From: Coenobita brevimanus
Lineage: Eukaryota > Arthropoda > Malacostraca > Decapoda > Coenobitidae
Length of the DNA stretch: 64,000 nt
Direction of reading: 5' to 3'
Assembly (NCBI GenBank): GCA_032717465.1
Contig: CM064681.1
Span: forward strand, 10,915,332-10,979,331
In this document: in pieces, positions 22,726 to 37,441 of the stretch
Layout of the letters: each line of letters starts with the position of its first letter
Position numbering within the stretch: position 1 is the stretch's first letter
The notes under the pieces: generated by a model
The model's input: the letters and a program-made list of their open reading frames with translations, nothing else
What the model was told of the DNA's origin: nothing
The model's database searches: none
Position numbers and translations under genes: made by a program

Positions 22726-23365
22726 TCCAAGATAAACAAGTTACAATAGCGGTTTATTTTTTATCAGAAATGACTTTGTATTTCGCGTTTCTTTCCTATA
22801 TGGTCAGTCAGATTGTGAAGTATTTGGCAGCCGTATGAGCGGATATAAAAGACTAACCAAATAACTTAAAACACGACTTAAACGGAAGAAGGTTTGAAAA
22901 TCCTGGCCGTGAACGATAATCTGACCGGCATTGTTCCGTGTGGTTTCAGTGAGTTTCGTACATTTTTGGTTGTCTCAGCCTCCGAGTCTGTTGATATCGC
23001 TTTTGTTACGAATAATTAGCCGGGCTCTGAATGATGATGCATTGTGCCAGGACAAATGTTGATTCTGCCTGATTAATGAAGTTTTATGTGCGTTTCTCTG
23101 CACTGGGTGATGTAGTGTGGTGAATTATGAAAACGAAGGCACAATCGAAACTACATACTGTTTTATATGTTGCTTTATTTTAGTGATCAGGCTTAAACAA
23201 ACATTCAGGAATTAACTTTTTTTTCATCATTATAGTACTGTATGGAAGGTGGGGGCACCGTACACTCACGATAGATAAAGTGCATTGTTCTGGCGACTGC
23301 ACTTAACAAGCCAAATATTTTCCTATAATCCAGAAAATCATTAAATGCGTTGGGTGATAAACCGT
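22726..23365. other. Complex sequence island, no gene recognised
   Basis: About 640 bp with no simple repeat, bracketed by low-complexity DNA. It contains GATA-type words (TTATCAAAAG, AAGATAAAC, TTTTATCAG), homeodomain-like words (ATAATTAG, ATTAATGA) and GGATATAAAAG at 22842-22852. These are short and expected by chance at some rate. It could be a regulatory or ancient unique segment. Confidence 0.3.
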
Positions 23366-23369
23366 ACAA

Positions 23370-23600
23370 TCGAAGGGACACTTGGTGGTTTAGTGGGATA
23401 AGGCGCTCCAGTTGAATGGGCCTCGCAAGGGTTTCTACCGAGGATTGGTTTAGGTTCATCACTCACGTAACACCAACCAGAGGCGAACGACGCCGGTCAC
23501 CCTTGCCATAAATGTCGGGACTGAGTAACCTAGCCTCGGGTTCCTACGCTCCTGATGAGGCAATAAAGGAGAAAACGAAGAAAGACTGGTACCATGGGCT
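23370..23600 (+). mobile_element. tRNA-like SINE candidate
   Basis: TGGTTTAGTGG at 23386-23396 matches a Pol III A-box, followed by GATAAGGCGCTCC as in tRNA D-arms. GGTTCATCAC at 23453 resembles a B-box, 67 bp downstream, longer than a normal tRNA spacing. A GC-rich body follows (GAGGCGAACGACGCCGGTC, CTAGCCTCGGGTTCC). No second copy or target duplication was found in this window. Confidence 0.45.
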
Positions 23601-24245
23601 GGAAAGATCAGGGGTTTAGGGATAAGGGGTGGAGGTATAAAGGGTAAGAGGTGGAGGGATAATGGGATAAGGAGCTGTGCGATAGAGGGAGAGAAGGAAT
23701 GGAAAAGAAAAGGTGGAGTGATAAGTGGATTAGGGGCTGAGAGATAAAAGGTGGAGTGATTGGGGATAATGGGTGGAGGGATAAGGGTTGCGAGAATTAA
23801 TGGTGGAGGTATAAGAGGATAATGGGTGGAGTGAAAGAGGATAAGGAAGGGGGAGATAAGGGCTGGATGAATGGAAAGATCAGGGGTGAATGGTGGAGGG
23901 ATAAAGGTGAGTGGGTCAGGGAGTGAAGGGAGAAGGGTGGAATGGGTAAGGGGTGACCGACCTAGGGACCAGGGGTAAGGGGTAGAAGGGTGAGGGGGTA
24001 AGAGATGGAAGGTCAGGGGGCGAAGGGTGATGGGGTGGATGGGTGAGGGGTGAAGGGGTGGAGGGTGAGAGGTCAGTGAAGGGAGAACATTCGGAGGGTG
24101 AAGGGTGGAGGAGTCAAAGGGTGAATGACGGAGGAGTAAAGGGGTGAAGGGTGGGGGTCAGGGGGTGATGGGTAAGGGGTGAAGGATGTGGGTCAGGGAG
24201 TGATGGGTAAGGGGTGAGGGGTGAGGTACAGGTGTGTGGCCGGGA
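23601..24245. repeat. GGGGTGAAGGGTGGAGG minisatellite
   Basis: Irregular ~15-25 bp units built from GGGATAAGGGGTGGAG and GGTGAAGGGGTGGAGGG variants over about 640 bp. The purine/T-rich G strand is on the plus strand, and G-runs make G-quadruplex formation possible. Confidence 0.85.
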
Positions 24246-24341
24246 CTGACAATGTTAATTAAGGGAGGGCAGGGGTAAGGAGGCCTCCCTGTCTAACCCT
24301 TCGCTGGTCCACTGTCCTACCTTTTGTTGTCGTCCTCCCCC

Positions 24342-24394
<53 letters not shown>

Positions 24395-25015
24395 TTGTCT
24401 TCATTTATGTGTCACTCCTGTCTTCCTCTGCTTTCATATACAGAACACACTGTCAGCTCCTCTGTGCACTCTTGACCCCATTTTCTACCTCCATCTCTGT
24501 TTTGCAGCCACATACATTATTCGTATTAACAATTATTCTATTCTTTCTCTTACCCTATATTATCTTTCCTTTCCCAATTCTTTGTTGTGTGGTTGTTTTA
24601 ACTCGAAGACAGTAAGGCAAGGCTAAGGTGAATTTAAAGCCCGTGGTAAAATCAAGACTGGAGCAGCTGAGACTACATCTTGATAAGGTTGTTGAGTTAA
24701 GTAGCCTGTCATCCGCAAAAAATTTAGCAGTCAGGTTCCATTACTCGGTTTTTCCTACATTTCACTTCATTTTCCTTCTTTATTAATCACACATTCTCCT
24801 CAGTTTCAGTAGGAACTCACTGTCTTTCCTTCTCATTCCTTGTTTTGTCTGTTATTTGCATACCTCTTCCCCCAAACGTATCTAAGTTTGTTGCTCTTAT
24901 TTTTCTGTTATCTTTTCATTCAGGGGTTTTAAAGTCTTGGTATAATAAGCTTACCAGTTCAGCGTTTCTCTTGACTCCAGTGACGTACTTGTTATTCTTC
25001 TTCTTCTTGTTATTA
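24246..25015. other. (CT)n then T-rich unassigned sequence
   Basis: (CT)n at 24344-24391, then T-rich DNA without recognisable genes. Frames of 68-100 codons starting in (CT)n are artefacts. Confidence 0.5.
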
Positions 25016-25127
25016 GGCGATTTTATTCAGTTTAGGGAGACGTCTTGTAGTGAAGAGGTTAGTGAAGGTTATTAGCCTACTATTCTTTTCAGTTTATCAA
25101 TCTTCTCTTAAACTGAATATAAACGTC
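25016..25127. repeat. Foldback repeat, GACGATTTTATT family, copy 4
   Basis: The left arm is GGCGATTTTATTCAGTTTAG, then GGAGACGTCTTGTAGTGAAG and AGGTTAGTGAAGG, the best single match to the core. The right arm on the minus strand reads GACGTTTATATTCAGTTTAA. The arms share a perfect 10-mer, ATTCAGTTTA, equidistant from both ends. Confidence 0.75.
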
Positions 25128-26860
<1,733 letters not shown>

Positions 26861-27984
26861 AACGAAAGAAGATAGAAGAGGACAGAATAGAGCAGAATGG
26901 GAATGGTATAAGCAGAGTATAAGACACAAGTGTAGAGGAAATGAGTGAAATAACATGCCAAAACACAACAAAGATGAAAAACAGACGGACAGTAGACAGA
27001 GACGCTGAAAAGTTAAGCATTTATTTGAGGAAATCGTCGTAAAGCCAAGGAAGATTGCAATACTCACGAACAGTGCATAAAGGAACGAATACCCATAACA
27101 CACGTATGGAACAATGATAATAACACTGTAAACGACAGTCGAAAGGGAACGAACGGGGAAAGTCAAAGATAAATTCAAGCAGAAAAGAAGGAGAAAAAGA
27201 AGAGGGCAAAGTTGGGAATGGGGAGAAAGAGAACCCAAGAAAAGGGTATGAAGAAAGAAAATAAACAGTAATGGTAGACAGCACAGTGAGAGAACCAGTA
27301 GAACACAAGCAGAGGATAAGGGGAGCAACAAAGACAGAGCAGCACAGAGAGGAAGGCAGATCATTACAAGGGAAAAATGAGACACAAACCAGAGCAGGCA
27401 GAGAGCAAGAGAGAAAGAAAAGGCCAGACGCTAATAGATGGCAAGACAAAGGAAAGAGGGAAATGACAAGCAAATATTGACGAACTGAAAAAGTATTACA
27501 CATACCATGAGAAAGGGAAAGAGAATCAACAGACCTTGAGAGGGGGACAAGATGAAATATAAAGGCACAACGTGAGGAGAAGAAGAAAAAAATGGTGGTC
27601 CACAAGTGAAGGGGAAGAAGGAATGGAATACAAGACAGTCCAAGTTAAGCTAAAGACCGAAGATAAGGAGAGCGAAAAGAAAGCCTGCACAGAGGGCTTG
27701 ACGAAGGTTGAAAAAACAGGCCACAAGCAGAGAGCAGGCTATGTATGAGAGACTGGAGAGGGTGAGTGAGGCAGCGACCATCACTCAGAGATCAACGGAC
27801 CCGCTCAAATTCCCTCGGACGTCCCAAAAGCCTCCTTCCAGGTCCCCCTCCCGGCCAAGCCTTTACCCTCTCATATTTGATATCAATAATCACCTTTGTC
27901 CCGCCCTCGCCCAACCACCCGTCCGTGAACCATGTCGCTACCTGGGGCTGGCGCAGGCAGGAGGGCAAGGAAAAGATGGAGGGG

Positions 27985-28230
27985 GTGAGGGAGACAAGGA
28001 GTAGTGGGGGACAGAAAGAGGTAATAGGTGAAGGAAAGAAAGGGAGTGAGAGAGACAGGGAGAAGTAGGTGGAGGAAATACATGTTAGGTAAAAAGAAGA
28101 GATGGTGAGGGAAACAGGGAGTGGGAGGGGGGAGGAAAGAGGCAATAGCTGAGGAAAAGGGAGAGGGTAAAAGAGACAGGGAGAGGTAGGGGGAGGAAAG
28201 AGGTAACAAATAAGAGGCAGAAGTAGAGGA
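27985..28230. repeat. ~60 bp tandem array in the purine tract
   Basis: GTGAGGGAGACAAGGAG, GTGAGAGAGACAGGGAG, GTGAGGGAAACAGGGAG and GTAAAAGAGACAGGGAG start at 27985, 28046, 28105 and 28167 (spacing 61, 59 and 62 bp). Each is followed by GGAGGAAA(G/T) and an AGGTAA or TTAGGTAA/AATAGCTGA block. Weaker units continue to about 28450. Confidence 0.75.
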
Positions 28231-28921
28231 CGAAGTAAACGAAAGTATGGGAGGTAGAATAAGAGAAATAGATGAGGAAATGGAAGCAGAGACTGAGTAA
28301 GCCAGTGAGTAGTAGTGAGATGATACTAGGTGAGCAAGGAAGAAGTGGAAGATGGTAGTGGGGGGAGGAAAGACGCAATGGTTGGGAAAGGATGATTATT
28401 AGAGAAAGGGAAACGGGGCGATACATGGAAGAAAAAGAGGTAACAGACAGGAAATGCATAGAGAAAAATTAGATGGAAGGGGAAGTACAATAGAAGAGAT
28501 TGGAGGAACAGAAGGAGAAGGCTTAAAATGAAATAAAAAGAACGTGGTTGGGAGATTGTTATAGAAAGAGAAAGGTGATAGAATGAAGGGAAAAAAGGGT
28601 GATGGGAAAGTGAGAGATGGAGTTAACCTGAAAAAAGTGGACAGTTAGACAATGAAATAGTGAGAAAGAAAAGAGTGGGTTATACAATGGATAATATCTT
28701 GCTGAGGAAGAAAGGAATATTCAGGGGAAGAAAGGAAGACAGTGGGTCCCAGGGACAGTGGAAAATAAAGATTCGGATAATAACACGAGAAGTAAGAATA
28801 TGTTCAGAGAAACGAGACGGACACAAACTTGAAGAAAACAAATTGAAAAGAAACTAGTGTAGATTTATTTAAAACCTTACAACCCGAGAACGTTTTTCCC
28901 TTTGATTCTTTCTGCTCTCAA

Positions 28922-28957
28922 ACGATTTTTTCGACTGGAGAGAAAGCTGCAATAAGG
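28922..28957 (+). repeat. Possible single arm of the GACGATTTTATT family
   Basis: ACGATTTTTTCGACTGGAGA then GAAAGCTGCAATAAGG resembles the family arm but is divergent. Confidence 0.25.
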
Positions 28958-29241
28958 ACATCTAACTCCTCCTGCTAGAAAAGCCTTCTTAAGCTAACTA
29001 AAATTATTTACAGATGCCAAGAAAAGAATTTAAACGATGTCATCATAGCGGAGGGTTGATATGAGAAGGGAAGAGGGAAATAATAACAATCAGGAAGGGT
29101 TGGACAATAAGGGTAAGGAAAGGGTCGAAGGGACGGGAAGATGAGAAGGTGCAGAGATTAAAGGAGGAAAGGGAGGATCAAAGGGATGTAGGTAAGCAGG
29201 TTATGCATGGAGAGAGGGACAGTAAGTGGCTACGAGAGCTT

Positions 29242-29740
29242 GGAAGGTGGGGCTGAAATGGGAATAGGCGTAGCAGATAATAGATGAGGAATAAATAATA
29301 GTGATTAAAAGGGTATGTGGAAAATCAGCAATAACGAAAAAAGAAAAATAGAGGATGGAAGGTGGGGCTGAAACAGGGATAGACGTGTCAGGTAATAGAT
29401 GGGGAAATGACGAAATAGACAGTGAGGAGAAAGAGCAAAGGGCAAAGCGGTAATGACTAAAGAATTAAAGAAAAAAATGTGAGAGGTGGGGACGAGATGA
29501 CAAATGGCGGGACAGGCTTGGAAACCGGCGTCTTCGGTAATGGATAAAAAATAATTGTCGGTGAGAGTAAAAGCACATTAGGAAAACCAATGAAAACTAT
29601 GTAAAACAGGAGCGGATGGAAGGTGTGACTAGAATATGAATAATCATGGCAGGTAACAGAGGAGGGAATGAAGAAATAAGAAGGGAGAATACATGGAAAG
29701 AAGGTAAAACCGGCAAATATTCGTGGTGAGGAAAAGACGT
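29242..29740. repeat. Four-unit diverged tandem array, 115-138 bp
   Basis: GGAAGGTGGGGCTGAAA at 29242 and 29357, a divergent GAGGTGGGGACGAGATGA near 29483, and GGAAGGTGTGACTAGAA at 29618 mark units. At least three units share GGTAATAGATG or GGTAACAGAGG and a following AAATGACGAAATA-like block. Spacing is about 115, 123 and 138 bp. Confidence 0.7.
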
Positions 29741-29829
29741 CAAGTGGCAATGATAGGAGCAAATATCTCGAGCGAAATAAGTCCAATAAACAATAATTTC
29801 AACCTTCCAAGAAAACAACAACCATTAAG

Positions 29830-30475
29830 AAAACAATTACCTATGAAGTGGTGGTGTAGGTGGTGGTTATAGTGGTGATAATAATGGTGGTGATGTGATG
29901 TTACGGACGATATGTGATGATAGCGAAAGTGATGATGGTGGTGGTGCTTTGGTATTGGTGATGATAATGGTGTTGATGATTATGGTGGTAATTGTGATGG
30001 TGATACTGACGATGGTATGGCTATGATGATGGTCGTGATGTTGCTGATTGTTGGTGGTGTTAGTGATGGTGCTGATGGCTGATGGTGATACTGATCGTTA
30101 GGTGCTTATGGTGATAATGTTTCTGGCGGTGGTAGTGGTGGTTATGATGCTAAATGCTGTGATTATGGTGGTGATGGTGATGCTGCTGGTTATTGTGACG
30201 ATAGTGATGATGGTGATACTTATGGTGAGGTGGTTATGGTGGTGACTGAAGTTGCTGGTTATGGTGGTGATGTGTCGATGGTAATTCTCGTGGTGGTGTG
30301 GTGGTGGTGATAGTGATGAGGGTAACGGTTAACTGAGAAGGCAGTGAGGCTGTTGGTGAAGGTGAGGATGGTGACAAGGATGCTGTGATGGCAGTGGTGG
30401 TGATGATGACAGTGATAGCGGCGATTATGACGATACTGATTATCAGCAATAATGATAAGAGTTGTAACGGTGCTG
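29830..30475. repeat. GGT/GAT degenerate trinucleotide block
   Basis: About 650 bp of GGTGGTGATGGTGAT-like words on the plus strand, the complement type of the CAC/ATC blocks at 12.3-13.4 and 18 kb. No gene. Confidence 0.85.
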
Positions 30476-31604
<1,129 letters not shown>

Positions 31605-31835
31605 GTCTCTTTGATTGGCTGGCTTTTGGCAGGAATTTCTCTGGGCCAGCTCAGGAATTCGATTAAAGACGAAACAAAACCCCGGCACTCCTTTGGTGAT
31701 TTGTAAGCCAGGCCCCCATTGGCTGATCTCCCTGGCAGCCAGAGAATTTCAGCTGGGTTCCACACACTCGTATCGACCAACAGAGAGCCGCGTTGCAAAT
31801 CCGGTAGGCTAGTTGACCAATTGAGAGCTTTGGCC
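31605..31835. promoter_or_regulatory. CCAAT-box cluster in a GC-richer island
   Basis: ATTGG at 31614-31618 and 31718-31722 (reverse CCAAT), CCAAC at 31777-31781 and CCAAT at 31817-31821, within 230 bp of non-repetitive sequence. Imperfect inverted segments AATTTCTCTGG and CCAGAGAATTTC also occur. CCAAT boxes bind NF-Y in animals. No adjacent exon is identified, so a promoter role is only inference; an old interspersed repeat is the alternative. Confidence 0.25.
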
Positions 31836-32919
31836 TACAGGAGAGTTGAAAATATCGACACTGATCCCTTTAGCATGATTAGCAGAAACCGCGTATAAAG
31901 TAGAAAAACTTCGTGTGAAAATAGCTGTGACATAATATTAAGTACTTGTTAAGCAGTGTCATGCTTCGATTTTACCAGAAATATAGAAAGTACAGTATCG
32001 AAAATCATCCTTCATTTCATAGTGTTTGAGAAACTGCTTATTATTTCCCTTAGTTAAGGCTAAGTATAACATTTTTCAGTTAGTATTTAATTTTATATTA
32101 AAGATACTGCCACACAATATTAATCTATTTTATACGCCATTTACACTGATAGCAATTAAAATTATCAGAATCGATATTTACAACTTCCTTGTAGCCCAAA
32201 ACTCGCATGTAACCATATACTTAGCTTTCCAGTGGAGGTCTCCTTGCAGTAAGGAGACACGAAATTTATGCAACCCCAAACACTGGAAATTGTTCTTCAG
32301 GCAATTTAAACAGCGGGAGTACGTAACATAATGACTCAGGCAATTAGGAAGTATAGGGCGATGATGACTGGAATAGTAAATGCTATAAAATGCTGATGTA
32401 GATGATTAACACGAGCTAGGAGAGTTTATACCCTCATTTCTCAACATCTCACGTAAAAGGAATGCAAAGTTTCAAGGACATAAAAGAAGTGACAAAAACA
32501 CAATGTAAAAAGAAAGAAAAAGAAAGGAGAGGAGAGAAGGCAGGAACAATTAACCTGGAGGGAATAAATGAAACGACCAATATGGGTAATGAAAATAGGA
32601 TTATGAAATCAATGTAAATATTGTGAGATGTAAAAAAAAGTAAAGTTAGGTAACCAGCTAACTAAAGAACTGTCTAACAATTTGATTTACCTCGTCAAAA
32701 ATGAGAAGTTTGAGGTCGTTCACAAGCTGATGACGGAAAAATAAAATACCGACACCTCTCAGATTCCATGTCCCACCGAAAATTATTCTAAAAAATGACA
32801 AAGATTCACCAAAAGCCGTAAAGGATCTTAAAATTATTACTCACTTGTCCCCGACCCCAAGGAATTCCCACATTCCCTCTCATTCTCTCCCTGATCCCGT
32901 GAAATATTTTTGGCGGTGG

Positions 32920-32921
<2 letters not shown>
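31836..32921. other. AT-rich unassigned sequence
   Basis: More than 1 kb of AT-rich, non-repetitive DNA. The 101-codon plus frame at 32026-32331 shows no known motif and its composition follows the DNA. Nothing else supported. Confidence 0.45.

Positions 32922-33005
<84 letters not shown>
32922..33005. repeat. (GT)n microsatellite
   Basis: About 84 bp of GT. Confidence 0.98.
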
Positions 33006-34084
33006 ACTTTGCCTCCCCTCTACTGATGACCCCAAAACGTCATCCGATTACACTGAGCAAACACGACGGAACGAACAAGGACTGGAGGGTAGCGGGGAGG
33101 AGGGAGGCAGGGGCTGGGAAGAGAGGGTTTAAAAAATGAAAAAAAAAAAAATCCCTTTGATCCTTTTCTGCGGTGCCTATCAATTTTTCTGCCATATTTT
33201 CCAGGTGGGTTGATAATGAGGCTGTACCTACTGTCCTCAAAACTTCCATAATGGGTTTCTTTCACGATAGATCAGGAGGGGACAGTATACCTTCCCCCTT
33301 TCGGTCCTTCTCTTTTCGAGCCTTCAAATTTTCGCTCTCATCTAATTCCATTCTACTCATTCTCATTCCCCCTTGGTCATTCCTGTTCCGTTCGGTCATG
33401 TTCACCTTTTTAAATACTCCTTTTGCTACTACACTTTTCCGCGGTCCATTTTCGATACTGCTCTCATTACTCAAGTTCATTTTTATTACAGTATTTTCTG
33501 CTCATGTTGTCAGTTTCCTATCAATGCTATTCAGTTTTTACCTAGCCCATATTCGAAGTTTTTCTTTCTTATTTCACCCATTAGAAGAACTTAAATGCTG
33601 CTGTACCGACTCCCGACTTTCACTAAGCTCCATCAATCGTACATACTGTATTTTCGTTAACCTATATTTCTTTCTTCAGGCCCAGTAATTCCTTCTCGTC
33701 GTACTCTATACATTTTCGTCCTTGTCTTTTCTAACCCGCTCATATCTGTCCTACCCTTACCCATTTTACATCTCTCGACCTTGCCCCTTTCGGCGTTGCT
33801 GCTTCGGGTCGCTCCTCTTTCGGTCCCCCTTGGTAATAAGGCATGTAAACACAAGTACAAAGCAACTCTTTACTTCGCCTTTTTTATGTGCCGAATTTTT
33901 TTCCTTCTTCCTTCAAACAGTAATCACATGAGAGAGGAAAAAGACCACGAAAAGACCCCATATGACAGGCTTTTTTCCTTCCATCAAGGCGGACAATAGC
34001 CCCCCGGTAGCTTAGAGGAAGGGGAGGATAGGGTTAGGGAGGAGGGACAGAATCAAACCTCTTTTTTCCATGTAACCTATAGAG
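33006..34084. other. Unassigned sequence, T/C-rich in the middle
   Basis: T/C-rich from about 33280 to 33930. The 171-codon plus frame at 33173-33688 is Phe/Ser-rich with no recognised domain. No gene called. Confidence 0.4.
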
Positions 34085-34560
34085 CGGTGGCGGGAGGCTC
34101 AAAGGGTTTACAGTGGTGCGGCTGTGGGTAATACGTGGTGATGGTTGTGATGGTGCTTGGTGTGGTGGTTTTGGTGCTTGGTGTGGAGGTGATGGTGGTT
34201 GGTGCGGTGGTGATGGTAGCTGATGTAGTGGTGATGATGGCTGGTGTGGTGGTTATGGTAAGATGAGGTTTAGTAAGTGTGGTGGCGTTGGTTGGTGTGG
34301 TGGTGATGGTGATTGGTGGGGTTGTGATGGTGGCATGGTGTAGTGGTGATCGTTTGGATGATGTGGCGGCAAACACAAATTGATCCTGATGTAACTATGC
34401 GTGATTCTAGATGTAATAGAGATTGTAATGGTGTGGCAATTGTAGTGTTGATGAGAATTAGTGTGGTCGATATGGTGATGGGGGAGGGGTGATGGTGAGA
34501 GTGCATGGTGTGGTAAAAATGATCAGACTGATATGATAATATAATCATTGGTATTGATGG
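34085..34560. repeat. GGTGTGGTGGTGATGGT minisatellite
   Basis: Repeats of GGTGATGGTTGGTGTGGTGG-like units over about 470 bp, grading out after 34380. Confidence 0.8.
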
Positions 34561-35040
34561 TATTTGGTCTCAAAAAAATAAAGCTTCAACTGTGACTTTG
34601 GTATGACAAAAGTGGTAAATGCTTACGGTGGTGTTGAAATGAAGGTGGTGAGAGTATAACAGTGATGTGGCTACAGGTAATGCCTGCTGAATGAGGTGAT
34701 AAGACAAACCTGATGTGCTGGTGTGGTGATCTTGGCTTGGGAGTGATCGTGTTGCCTGTTTGTAGTGGCTGTAATAATGGTGATTGCGAGGATGATAATT
34801 ATGCTGTATTATGTTAGCAGCAGCAGTACTAGTAGTGGAAGTAATAGCAGCAGTAGTAGTAGTAGTATAAATAATAGTGTGGAGTACATATCAGTAACGA
34901 CAATAACAAGAAGAATAGTGATGGGAGTGGTATTACTCAACGCTGCCGCGAATCAGATGTGTTGTTCAGTACCCGATGTGTTGGTAACAGTGGAAATGAT
35001 TAGATTCCTAAGATCACTCAACCACTCTTCCTAGAGCCAC
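34561..35040. other. Unassigned sequence with (AGC/AGT)n
   Basis: AGCAGCAGTACTAGTAGTGG to AGTAGTAGTAGTA at about 34816-34866. The Ser-rich 89-codon frame at 34765-35034 derives from it. No gene. Confidence 0.5.
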
Positions 35041-35700
35041 TGTACCTAGTGCCATTCAAGTTAGGAATATTCTACAACTCTGACTCGGCTCATTCTAAAA
35101 CTCTACATAGAATCACTACTCTTCCTAGGACTAGGACCACTATATCACTCTACCTCGGGCCACTCCACCTACGATGATTCTAATTAGGACCACTCTGCCT
35201 AGCACAGCTCTATCTAGCACAGCTCTATCTAGCACCACTCTAACTCCAATTTATCTAACACTATTTTATCTAGCATCCCATTACCTAACACCATTCTATG
35301 CCATCCAAGCAAGCATCACTGTACCATTCTACCTAGTACTTCTTAATAACACTCTACGAAGCACCATTCTACCCAGTGCAACTATACCAAACACATTTCT
35401 ACCTAGCACTATTCAACCAACACCATTCTACCTACACAACTCTACCTAGCACCACATTGTCACTCTGCCTGGTATCATTCTACCTAGTACCATCATACCA
35501 CGCTACCTGCATCATTCTACCTAGAACACTCTGCCAACACTGTTCTGCCTACCCCTCTGTACCAAGCACCATTCTACCACTCGACCTAGCATCCTTCTAC
35601 CTAGTGCCAGCGAACCATTCTGTAAGCATCATTCTTCCTTTATCCATCTACCTACCATCACTCTGCCTACACCGCTCCACTTAGGCCCTTTCTACCCGCC
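35041..35700. repeat. CTACCTAGCACCATT minisatellite
   Basis: About 660 bp of ~15 bp units with variants such as CATTCTACCTAGTAC, CACTCTACCTAGCAC and CTCTATCTAGCACAG. Because the unit is near a multiple of three, plus frames read repetitive Thr/Leu/Ser/Tyr peptides (35174-35684). These are artefacts. Confidence 0.9.
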
Positions 35701-35851
35701 AGGTGACGCGTGTCCGGTGTGTTGTTAGGGCCGGAAGTGAGGAGTGAGGGGCGTAAAATGAGTGAGATGAGTGAGTGAGCCGAGTTGAGATGAACCCATT
35801 AACTCTTTCTCCTTGTGCTTCACTGGGCTCACCTGGGCACGTGGAGGTCTG

Positions 35852-35852
<1 letters not shown>

Positions 35853-35899
<47 letters not shown>

Positions 35900-35921
35900 G
35901 CGTGTGCGTGTACGTGTGCGT

Positions 35922-35968
<47 letters not shown>
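35853..35968. repeat. (TG)n with an internal TGTGCG block
   Basis: (TG)n about 116 bp long with a central TGTGCGTGTGCG higher-order segment at about 35892-35934. CpGs occur at a regular 6 bp spacing there. Confidence 0.97.
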
Positions 35969-35969
<1 letters not shown>

Positions 35970-36369
35970 CTATACATGTAGACTGCATTTGTTTGCTTGG
36001 GTGCGTGTATGGGTACGTGCATGTAAATTTGTGTGCGTGTCTGCGGGAGAAGGGGGGGGGATCCCGCGTTTATGTGCATGTGTCATCAGATTTCCTAATA
36101 ACAAATAAAGAATTCTATCAGCCACTTTTAAACCCGATTAACAGGTACTTAGGTCCTCTCTGAGCCGCCAGTCCTTGTAAATGTGTGTGTCTGTAGTTAC
36201 CCATTGCTGTATTATCAGAAAATATGAATAATACACAAAATAACGCTTCATCTAAATAAACACGAATTGTAATGGGTATGGAAACTCAAACGGCTGACTG
36301 GCTGGTGGGGTGACGTGCGTGGTTTTGCTGGTGAGGTTGGCCGAGTCTCCCCTCTTAATTAACACAGCA
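35969..36369. other. Unassigned sequence
   Basis: Mixed sequence with no recognised feature. Confidence 0.4.
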
Positions 36370-36648
36370 CAGGCATACCATGTTGATTTTGGCTAACCTG
36401 CTCCCCTCGTTGATCTGCCTTTTCTTCCATTGCTCCCCTTTCCTCCGTCCTACTCCCCTCATCCGTGCTTTCCCCTCGGATTTCCTTTGTTTTATCTTCC
36501 TCTGTGCCCTCTCCTTTGTGTTTTCCTTTTCAGCGTTCCTCTTATGTTCTGTTTCGTCTTATTCTGCCTTTCCTTGTTTTCATTTCTTACCCCGTGCCAT
36601 CATTTCCATTCAGGTATTCTCCATTTCGCTTCCTTTTCCCATTATTCA

Positions 36649-36724
<76 letters not shown>

Positions 36725-37441
36725 AGTATCGCATATTTTCTTCATATTCCCCGTCTTCTCTCCTGCTTTCAGTTTCGCGCTTTATATCTATAATTTTTCC
36801 TCTCTGTGCTTCCCATTTCTCGATTTTCCCTCGTTCAGTTTCCATTTTCTTCCATACCCTCCTTTCCTCCGTCACCTCCTCAGCGTCCTTTCTTATAAGA
36901 GTAGATGTTTACAAACGAATACTCCGCCCCTGTCTTTGCGGTCCTTCCTATTTTTCTTTAATATGCTTCCCTATCTCCAACCTTCTAACCCTTTCAGTAC
37001 TCTTACAGTATTTCATCTACGGTGGCCCTCTATTCTTCCCAAGATTTTTCCTCATTTTTTAGCCATTTCCTTACTCATGCATACTTCCACCCTGTGCCCT
37101 AGTTTCGTTTCACTTATTCAGTGTTTTTTCGACTATATTATCTACGTGTTTATCCCAGCAGATTTGCCCTTTCGTACCCTTTTGAGGAACTATTTTTTTC
37201 TCTCTCTCTTTTCTCTTCCTCCCCCAGGCAGTTTCTTAGATCCGCACATGTTTCTCTTTCTTCTTCCAGTTTCTATGCCTCACTCCTCTTTACATTTGGC
37301 CTAATTTTTTCCATGCTTTCCCCTCTTATCTGACTTCCCACTTTCAGTCCCTTGTCACATGAATTCTCTTCTCTAACCCCTCTTTTCTTTACAGTCAGCT
37401 GTGTAGTACGCGTCTTCTCTCTCTCTCTCTCTCTCTCTCTC
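36370..37441. repeat. Pyrimidine-rich tract with (GT)n and (CT)n
   Basis: T/C-rich DNA with (GT)n at 36650-36723 and (CT)n at 37414-37441. Three overlapping plus frames (137, 210 and 279 codons) read through the (GT)n in all three phases, which itself shows they are not selected for coding. Confidence 0.8.

Larger units (their letters stand above)
26861..29800. repeat. Purine-rich tract, about 2.9 kb
   Basis: A/G-dominated plus strand with a break at 27770-27960 (pyrimidine/C-rich) and around 28860-29000. Minus frames up to 200 codons (26783-27385, 27021-27605) look like membrane proteins only because pyrimidine-rich codons encode Leu, Phe and Ser. They are not annotated as genes. Confidence 0.75.

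Noticed and set aside
22842..22852. GGATATAAAAG as a TATA box
   Set aside because: Single short match with no supporting promoter or transcript evidence.
35041..35700. CRISPR-like regular short repeats
   Set aside because: Units are contiguous and diverged with no unique spacers, in a eukaryotic context; it is a minisatellite.
36380..37304. Three overlapping long plus frames with a Cys-Val core
   Set aside because: All three phases are open through (GT)n and T/C-rich DNA.
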